DNA of 64,000 nt. It comes from Purpureocillium takamizusanense (taxonomy: Eukaryota > Ascomycota > Sordariomycetes > Hypocreales > Ophiocordycipitaceae). Below are positions 56,632 to 64,000 of the stretch, one piece after another; positions within the stretch are counted from its first letter, which is position 1; each line of letters opens with the position of its first letter. Position numbers and translations under genes: made by a program. Below the pieces are notes generated by a model. The model saw only the letters and a program-made list of their open reading frames with translations, made no database searches and was not told the DNA's origin. Location: positions 4,774,001-4,838,000 of the forward strand of contig NC_063069.1 in NCBI RefSeq assembly GCF_022605165.1, read 5' to 3'.

Positions 56632-58273
56632 GGCGACGGCGGGAGGCGGCCAAATAGCCCGCTAGTGAGGCTATCGGCACTGCTGCGAAGCGTGAGCACG
56701 ACTGCCGCGGGGCGATGGGATGGCGGGTAGCATGCAGGCTGGTGGAGGATGGATGCAAAGTGTCAGAAAGGGTAGTCGGCACGTACGAGGTCGCAGGCGT
56801 TGACAGCTATCGCTGCATGTGACATGGGCGACGAGGTCGCGAGGTTGAGGAAGCGGAGGAGAGAGGCGGGTGTGTTCGGGTGGACGCGGCCTTGGGTGAC
56901 GTAGGTAGGTAAGGGAAGGCCGGATGAGTGAGTGTATCACCGACTGCCGGCCAGCAGCAGTTTGATCGAGCGGTCAGGCAAGCGGTACGGCAGGCGTGAC
57001 GCGGCATGCAGGTTTGCAGGCAAGGAACAATGGAATGGTAGTAGGAGAGGTGAATGTGAATGAAGGTGATGGAGGAACAGGAAGCGGGCAAGCCAGCAAG
57101 CTGAAGAGAGGAGTTGAGGAGAAGACGGGCCGGCGCGCGCGCGCTGCAGCTCAGGTGAGCGAGCTGCCGCCCTGTCCGCTCGCCCGCCCGCTCGCCCGCC
57201 ACCGGCCTGCCTGCCTGCCTGCCTGCCTGCCTTGCCGGGTTGCCTTCGTCGTGAGAGGTGATCCTCCAATCCCATCCTCCCGCTGTCCCTGCTGCCGAAC
57301 GCCACCACCTACCGCAAACCGCCAGAGAGCAGGAGCCCCCCAGCTGTGCCCGCCCGCCTGTGCCTCCCGCTGCCACCCGCTGGGCCCCCCGCTGAACACG
57401 GCCGGCGCGGGTGCGGCCTTCGCAGCGCCTCAGCGCCTCAGCGTCAGCGCATCAGTGGGCTCCAGGTTGCGTTGGGGGGGCAAGGCTCCACTGCGACCGG
57501 GCTCTCGCAGCCACCGACGCACACAAGTCCGCTGCGAGACAGTGAGGGGTACCGCTGAAAGCCCCGAGTCTGTCCGGACAAGCTGACCTATCACAACGCC
57601 CACTCGACCAGCTAGGCCCCACCCAGGCCAACGCCCCCCCGTTTTTGTCCCCCCCGCTGCTGCCCAAGACAGCGACAACCGCTCTTTCCAAATCCGGAAA
57701 TCCGGGGACGAACCTGGTCGCTTGTCACGTGTGGTCGGAAGACTCGCTCCAGGATCGACCGATTTCTCCATCTGTGCGCCCGCTTCGACGATCTGTCGAC
57801 GTGTTGCTGGAGGCATCCCTTCACTGCCTGTCAGGAACAGAGTACGAAGTGCTCGACAATCAGTCGCAAGGGCGGTGGCCCCTGCGCAAAGGCGCGGCAC
57901 GGCAGCGCCATGTTTCCTTGTGACCGGAACGGCGATCGTGGTGGGCCTTTGGGCTTGATGCCTGAGACAATTATCATGCGGCCTCAGCGCCCCTGGAACC
58001 AACGTTTCCTACCGACTTGGACCCGACGCGCACATCGCAGCCATAGCCACCCGATACACAACAGACGTCATCGTTTGTTTGTTGACGCCAGAGCCGTCCG
58101 AACCAACCGCGGCAGCCTACCAGCGTGGCTTTGCTCCCCACAGCCAAAGGAAGAAACGGCGATGCTATCAAGATGCAGTGCGCATAGTGGAACGTGGAGC
58201 CAAGGCCCAGTGCTGATAAGTGAATTGACTGTCGCAAAGGATGAAAATTGAGACTCGTTGCAGAGAGTGACCA
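56632..58273. other. intergenic, no supported gene
   Basis: Promoter of the repeat-protein gene and 3' flank of the dienelactone hydrolase gene. Holds a (CCTG)n microsatellite at 57206-57232 and short C runs near 57630-57660. Confidence 0.5.
57206..57232. repeat. (CCTG)n microsatellite
   Basis: Perfect tetranucleotide run of 27 bp. Confidence 0.95.
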
Positions 58274-59247
58274 TCACGAAAGCCATTCGTCAAACCACGT
58301 CACCGCCTGTCGGAACGCCTGGTCCCTGGCGAATCTCTCAACCGCGACGTCCATGTTGCGGCGCACCGCGAATCCATGCTCCACGCCCCCATACAAGTTG
58401 ATCTGGTACCGCTGACCCGTCTTGACGAGTATCTCCTCAGACTTGTGGCGCATCTCGGCAGGGAATATGTTGTCAATCTCGGCGGCCGCGATGGAGAGGG
58501 GACCGGTGATGGCCTGGAGCTCTTGGTCCTCGACCAACGACGGATGAGCGATAAATCCGGCCTCAATGCCACTTTTGTAGTGCCGCACGACATACTGCGG
58601 GCCGCTTGTAAGCATGGGTCTGGGTGCAAAGACTCACGGGCGTCCGTGCTCGTCATCTGTAGACTTGCCTTGGCTCCAAAACAATAGCCTACCGCGGCAA
58701 TCTTGACGATTCCTATATCGCGCATTGCCTCAATGCCCGCAACGACAATTGGGTCTACGTATTCGGCTATATGGGCATGCTTGCCAGGTACACCGTGGAG
58801 AATCCAGTCGATGATTGTCGTCTCGCTGGTCCTATCTGGCGGCAGAGAGTCACCGTCAAATAGGTCGGGTATCAAGGTTGTATATCCGCTCGCGGCAAAA
58901 GCATCGGCCATTAGCTTGCTGTTTTGCCATAGTCTCCTCACGTCGGGCAGATAGAGCACGCCGTGGGCTTTTCGGGCTGTGCTGTTCGGAGCCTCAGCCA
59001 GGTACGCATCGAAATTACCGCCGATTTTGACCATCCGACCTATGGACTCGCCTCTACTTCTTGGGTATCAGCACGAGACTTGCACTCGATGATGCTCAAA
59101 GGAGAGCAAAGCCATTGGAATAGATCCCTCAAGCCTCTAAAAAATTTGGTACAATCGGTGGATCTCGGATTGAAGAGTGATGAGGGCAACAACCTACTCG
59201 AAAGCTCTCCCGGCAGCGCAGCAGGGTCCGGGAGCATGTGAAGCCAT
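58274..59247 (-). CDS. dienelactone hydrolase family protein (alpha/beta hydrolase)
   Basis: Three exons, 59247-59198, 59053-58669 and 58594-58274, giving 251 aa, the usual family length. Exon 1 (MASHAPGPCCAAGRAF) is joined in phase to EGESIGRMVKIGGNFDAYLAE, which restores the N-terminus shared by fungal members. The second intron (58668-58595) is GC-AG (AAG|GCAAGTCT) and joins GYCFGAK to YVVRHYKSGIEAGF, a conserved junction. The catalytic triad is visible as Cys141 (GYCFGA), about Asp186 (AAAEIDNIFP) and His218 (GGVEHGF). The Cys nucleophile is typical of the family, whose bacterial members open dienelactones in aromatic-compound catabolism; most fungal members have unknown substrates. Probably cytosolic, as no signal peptide is seen. 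Confidence 0.9.
58595..58668 (-). other. GC-AG intron in the dienelactone hydrolase gene
   Basis: Minus-strand donor GCAAGTCTAC after GGAGCCAAG, acceptor GGCCCGCAG before TATGTCGTG, 74 bp, phase 0. Read-through gives non-family sequence, whereas splicing gives the expected family junction. Confidence 0.82.
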
Positions 59248-62200
59248 TTTGCTTTGTGCAAACAGCGCGCATTCAGTGGTATACTGCGAGATCAGAGGAC
59301 CCGAACTGGGGGTTTGTGCATTATTGATGGTCAAGTCGAGATTCAGGCAGCTTTGCCATTACGCCACCCGTCGGCAGTAATTGCTCCGCTTCATGGGAAA
59401 CATCCCTTCCGCGAGTTGCTCCTGGACAGGCAGCGATGGTTGACGCCAACACTAGCGACAAAACAACAACACTACGAAGTTTTTGGGGAAGCCTCTCGTT
59501 CACCATCAACTTTTGGCGAGATGTCTCTTGCAATTGTGTCGACACGGTTCGAGGTGTGCCATTCGTCGCAACTACCAGCGCGGCCCTACACAGTCGCCCA
59601 GTGTCTCCCGTGGATTCTGCCATGGCCCTCTGCATTTCGGTTTCTACCGTGGGCTCGGTAGAGGTAATCAAGTGCATGGCTTGTCGCATAGGAAGAAGTG
59701 CGGCGTGACTATGGTGCTCGTAAAGGGGGGTATTCTGAGCGACTCAGGCCAAGGTCATTTAAGCTGGTGGCTTCAGCACGTCTACTCGATAACCTTTCCA
59801 AAGTTGATGCACGAGACTTTAGACAGTCTCTCCAACTAGGGAAGCCGGAGCGTTTGATAGAGTCCGAGAGGCGATTGAAGCGTCGTGTGCTGCGGATAGG
59901 CCGCTAGACAGGTTACGGTGGCTGGGATTTGATGTGTCGCTTCTACTCCATCAGCTGTTGCATTTCAGCGCTTGCATTTGGCCAAGGGCCATGGCACGAC
60001 AGACGAGTTCAGGCGACAGAGCTGCGATGAAACCATTACGTGACTTACTCGCAGTCGATGAAACCAAGAAAGAGGGCACTTGTCGTCCCCGCATCAAATG
60101 ATGTTGGCGATGGCGACGAGTGGATGTCAATGCCCGCGATGCACATTAGGAGCACATGCAGGACGACATGCGGATACCGCCCCGTCCATATTTGGAGAAA
60201 GACAAGAAGGATTCAAGAGCATGAAGACAGAAGAAACCTAAAAAAGTCCAAAGAATTATATAAAAAAAATAAAGACATACAATAGCCGGTGTTCGCTGGC
60301 CGTCACCGATCCAGCTACTAATCTGCCGGTCAGCGGCTTGACTCTGGGGGAGCGAACGGGACCCCGTATTTTACGCTGCCTATGATCGTATGTGATAGGA
60401 TCACGAGGCAAATCGGGTTTTAAATGCTTCCTTTGGGATCGAGAGATGGTGGGAGTTTCTGCGCTATGTTGACGCGTTGTACGGTAAGGCTCATCATCAT
60501 CTTTACCGGCACTCCTCCCCCGCAATGGTAGTCTCAGAGATACTACAAAGTACGCGGGTACGTAGCTTCAGTGCTGCTCGCCGAATCGGCAGCGACAGAG
60601 AAGGGTTGTGCGTCAGGCGCTTTGATAGAAGATCGATCTCGTCATCGCACCCTGGACGCCATAAGCTTGGCTCGCGCCAGTCGTTGGAGGAGACTCGCCT
60701 ACAACCGCGCCAACAATCAAGACCTGGAGCGCGGACATCCCTCGGAGAGCGCGAGACTCGGCTCGCGACAATCGTCCGACACAACAAGGGTTCAACTGAG
60801 GGTCCAGCACGGCCCAGGATCCGGGATTGAAAGGGAGTCTGCCTGCTTGGTGTGTCATGTGCATCGTTGAATGCATTGCAGCGCAGGCGGTCAACCGCGG
60901 CCACCGTCGAAGCCGTATCGCGTCTCATGCATGTACACATCTCGCATCAATGGTGAAGTGCACATGTGCAGAAGATCTGGCTGGGGTGGACGAACGGGAG
61001 CGGGGACGGGTATCATTGTTGCTAAGCGACGGAGTTGCGGGCCTCTTGACAGCTTCCACGTTGTACGACGGTGCTATGCTGTATGCTTTTACTTTGTACC
61101 ATGATGTATAACGGCCAGCTGCTGGTCTACGCGCTTCAACGGGACTGGGACGGCAACACTCTACCCGAGGGACAGGACCACATACGTATATGAACAAGAA
61201 AGAAAAAAGTCAATTGAAATCAAACACGAAGCTCTAAAATCATCTGTATATTACATTAAACACTTGACAACGCGCACCGATATCGCAACGCAAGCATGGC
61301 CTGAGGACGAAGAGTAGCGAGTGAGTGACGTTGCGTCTGTGTCACCAAACCAACCTACAAGCCAGACAAAGCCCACCTTGCAGTTACTACTCCGTACACC
61401 TGCGCGGCTCGTCTAACGAACCCCTCCCGCCTTCCCAGCACAGCGCAGGCAAGGAAGGAGGGACGCGGCCCCCAACATGGAGGTTGACAAAGCAAGCACG
61501 CGAGCACCAATGGAATCGGAATCCGTCTCGGCCTGTACGATCCGGTCGCGATTATTATTATTTTTTTGCGGGGGAATCGCTGACGTTTTAAGAAGGAGGG
61601 AGCTATTACTGTAACTATGGGGACGGACCTGAAGCAATTGCGCAACCTGGGGTTACTATTAGGCCTTGGGCGGCGGGGATTGCGTGCTCGCTCTCACTCA
61701 TCCACTCCTCTCACTCACTCACCGTCCAGCCAGTCATTCGCACACGACAAGTCACCACCACAACCAGCCAGCCGGCAGTACAAAAAAAACACTGGAGGCT
61801 CTGGGTTTCGCAATCGCACAACTACAGTGGCGTGATCCGCACCATGCTCGCGTCAACAGCCCGCTCGTTCCCTCGCTCTGCTTTCTCGCCCCGCGCGCCC
61901 TGACGGCTCGCCGCACGCCCCCCCCCCCCCTTTTCAACCTCCCGCCGGGGACGGGCAGCCGCCAACGCAAAGAGCCCAGAAGAGGAACCTTTGATTCCCG
62001 CCAAGAGGTAGCAGAAGCCCATGTACCTGCTGCAAGCGGGTGGCAGGGTTTCAATACATACACGGCGGGGGAAGAGGGAAAGGAGGGGCCAGATGGCAGA
62101 CACACACACCGCCAGAGGGTGACAGGAGACACATCGAGGCTCGGGAAAGGGAGAGGCTTGATCGGTAATACGGGTCGGTCGGTCTCAATCGCTTTCGCCA

Positions 62201-62534
62201 TCTCTTACGTGATGGATGCCATTGCGTGGAGTGGTCAATCCGGGGCGCCGAGTCGGAAGTGCGTCTCCGAGATCCCTCCATGTCATCATCCAGGGGGGAG
62301 CGTGCCCATGACTTGCATGTCGCAGGCCCCCAAAGGTATATAAGACGGGGGGGACCAGAGATCTTGGGTGGTGCCTGGTTGCCATCAAGCCCTCTAGAAT
62401 CACTTGGTCACCTCAAAGTTGTCTAGCCTCTACCAGTCATTAGACTTATCAGATCTCGTCCTATATCACACATCTCTGTATAAACACGCCGACGCCAGAC
62501 ATTAGATCAAGCCACCACCACCACCACCACCACC
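59248..62534. other. 3.3-kb intergenic region between divergent enzymes
   Basis: Shared upstream region of the dienelactone hydrolase gene (-) and the TauD gene (+). Holds a C13 run at 61918-61930. A 61-aa minus frame from 59506 has a hydrophobic N-terminus but is not called. A TATAAA at 62479-62484, about 50 bp before the TauD ATG, is listed separately. Confidence 0.5.
62479..62484 (+). promoter_or_regulatory. candidate TATA box of the TauD gene
   Basis: TATAAA 51 bp upstream of the start codon, followed by a (CCA)n leader that runs into the ATG. A second TATATAA lies at about 62336-62342. Position fits a fungal core promoter, but no transcript start is known. Confidence 0.4.
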
Positions 62535-63866
62535 ATGGCTCCCTCCGTCGTCGAGACGACGACGACCACCACCTCCCAGCCCAAGCCCGTGCCGGCGTAC
62601 AAGCTGCACGTCGGCAACTACAAGGAGATTGACGCCCACAACATCGACCGCGAGGCGGAGACGGGCGAGAACGGCGCCAAGGTGAGCAGAGCTGGACGAA
62701 GATGCTTCATGTACACGCACACACACACGCAAGACTAACAGCATGTGCTCTCTCAACAGTACCCTCACTACCTCCCCACATGGAACCGCGAGCAAAAGTG
62801 GCCGCCCCTGGAGCCGTTTGAGCACTACGAGCACGGCAAGGACGCCGACACAAGCTTCCCCAACCTGCTGCCCCCGTCGTCCGTCTCCGTCACGCACCTG
62901 ACGCCCTCCATCGGCTCCGAGGTCAAGGGCATCCAGCTGTCGTCGCTCACCGACGCGGGCAAGGACGAGCTCGCGCGCTTCGTCGCCGAGCGCAAGGTCG
63001 TCGCCTTCCGCAACCAGGACTTTGCCGACCTGTCCATCCCCGACGCGCTTGCCTACGGCTCCTACTTTGGCCGCCACCACATCCACCCGACGTCGGGCGC
63101 CCCCGAGGGCTTCCCCGAGGTGCACCTCGTCCACCGCGGCGAGAACGACAGCGGCGCCAGGGACTTCTTCCAGGCCCGCACCAGCTCCGTCGCCTGGCAC
63201 TCGGACGTGTCGTACGAGCAGCAGCCCCCCGGCACCACCTTCCTCTACATCCTCAACAAGCCCGACACGGGCGGCGACACCATCTTCGTCGACGCCGTGC
63301 AGGCCTACAAGCGCCTGAGCCCGCTGTTCCGCGAGCGCCTCCACGGCCTCAAGGCCACGCACTCGGGCATCGAGCAGGTCAACGCTGCCGCCGCGCGCAA
63401 CAGCATCAAGCGCCGCGAGCCCGTCGTCAACGAGCACCCCATCATCCGCACGCACCCGGCCACGGGCGAGAAGGCCATCTATGTCAACCCTCAGTGTAAG
63501 TCATCACTACATCTCGAACAGTCCCTAAACTCTACTGTCCTCCCCTTCACCCCTTCTCATGTGTGCATGAGAAAAGACGAAAAGAAAATGCAGGTCTGAC
63601 TGACCCATCCACGCACAGTCACCCGCGAAATCGTCGGCCTCAAGCGCGAAGAGTCGGACGCCCTGCTCAAGTTCCTGTACGACCACCTGGCGTACGGCGC
63701 CGACTTCCAGGCCCGCGTCAAGTGGGAGGAGGGCACCGTCGTCATCTGGGACAACCGCGTGACGCAGCACAGCGCCATCGTCGACTGGGAGAACGGTCAG
63801 CGCCGGCACCTGGCGCGCATCACGCCCCAGGCCGAGCGGCCGTACGAGACTCCCTTTGACGGCTGA
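62535..63866 (+). CDS. TauD-family Fe(II)/2-oxoglutarate-dependent dioxygenase
   Basis: Three exons, 62535-62681, 62760-63495 and 63619-63866, giving 376 aa. Metal ligands are visible as H196 and D198 in AWHSDVSYEQQPPGTT and the distal His in NRVTQHSAIVDW (H345). The 2-oxoglutarate-binding Arg is in RRHLARITPQ (R361). Other family markers are VVAFRNQDF, YGSYFGRHHIHPTSG, LVHRGEND and GGDTIFVDAVQAYKRLSP. Fungal members include taurine/alpha-ketoglutarate dioxygenases that release sulfite from sulfonates, and sulfatase- or herbicide-degrading relatives; the exact substrate cannot be read from sequence. Probably cytosolic and expected under sulfur limitation, which is inferred from the family. 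All introns are GT-AG. The N-terminus contains a Thr run encoded by an ACG/ACC repeat. Confidence 0.93.
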
Positions 63867-64000
63867 GCGAGCAGTTTAAAAGGCGATGGAGGCGAATGAA
63901 GAAGAGGAAGGGGGAACATTTTGACGTTGTTTTTTTTTTTGGGTCCTGTAAAGGATTAGTAGCAAGCATGTCATGTCATGGACTTATGTGTGCGCGTGTG
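63867..64000 (+). other. 3' flank of the TauD gene
   Basis: Short 3' region with a T12 run at 63930-63941, running to the end of the window. No further gene begins here. Confidence 0.6.

Noticed and set aside
59321..59506. 61-aa minus-strand frame with a hydrophobic N-terminus (MVNERLPQKLRSVVVLSLVLAS)
   Set aside because: Looks a little like a signal peptide, but the rest is short and featureless and no splice partner was found.
62535..63866. TauD and dienelactone hydrolase genes as a catabolic gene pair
   Set aside because: They are divergent but separated by 3.3 kb, with no shared motif seen and no known shared pathway.

Overview
The window is nuclear DNA of a filamentous ascomycete, most likely a Sordariomycete of the order Hypocreales. 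The reasons are GC-rich exons, short introns (mostly 55-145 bp) with GTRNGT donors and CTRAC-like branch points, and gene families typical of that group: an HsbA/GPI-type wall protein, LIS1/nudF, a PTEN homologue, CTDK-I cyclin, fungal APH-type kinases and a TauD dioxygenase. I cannot name genus or species from the sequence alone. I saw no rRNA, tRNA, CRISPR array or intact transposon.

Layout. 2.7-4.7 kb (+): GPI-anchored, Thr/Pro-repeat HsbA-domain surface protein. 5.9-7.5 kb (+): LIS1/nudF dynein regulator. 9.7-10.9 kb (+): Pom33/TMEM33 membrane protein. 12.4-14.5 kb (+): PTEN-type phosphatase. 14.8-16.6 kb (-): CTDK-I cyclin Ctk2 with an RGG/YRG tail. 18.3-21.1 kb (-): 908-aa unknown protein. 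21.1-28.0 kb: about 6.9 kb without a convincing gene, rich in microsatellites and long G runs. 28.0-30.2 kb (+): secreted serine carboxypeptidase. 32.1-32.2 kb (-): possible small secreted peptide. 33.0-34.0 kb (+): palmitoyl-protein thioesterase. 34.2-35.5 kb (-): ribosomal L1-domain ribosome-biogenesis protein. 35.8-36.6 kb (-): APH-type kinase gene with a one-base frameshift, next to a very AT-rich island (36.86-37.14 kb). 38.7-40.7 kb (+): FHA-domain protein. 41.4-42.2 kb (-): GNAT-like protein. 42.2-46.5 kb: gene-poor. 46.5-48.9 kb (+): six-exon MFS exporter. 50.2-51.6 kb (+): small protein with two C2HC zinc fingers. 52.7-53.2 kb (+): 92-aa protein with an RRQSWS motif. 53.5-56.6 kb (-): 1027-aa putative mitochondrial protein with 13 tandem ~29-residue repeats. 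58.3-59.2 kb (-): dienelactone-hydrolase-family enzyme. 62.5-63.9 kb (+): TauD-type dioxygenase.

This is ordinary core-genome content (nuclear migration, phosphoinositide signalling, transcription elongation, ribosome biogenesis, lysosomal lipid-protein turnover) mixed with surface or secreted and accessory genes. I see no biosynthetic cluster and no operon-like system. The signals most worth following are three GC-AG introns sharing the donor GCAAGTC among about 27 modelled introns, the tandem-repeat mitochondrial protein, the RGG-tailed cyclin, the frameshifted kinase beside an AT-rich island, and several short genes recoverable only by splicing. Exon structures were worked out by hand from splice signals, reading phase and remembered family conservation. 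They are models, not transcript-supported facts.
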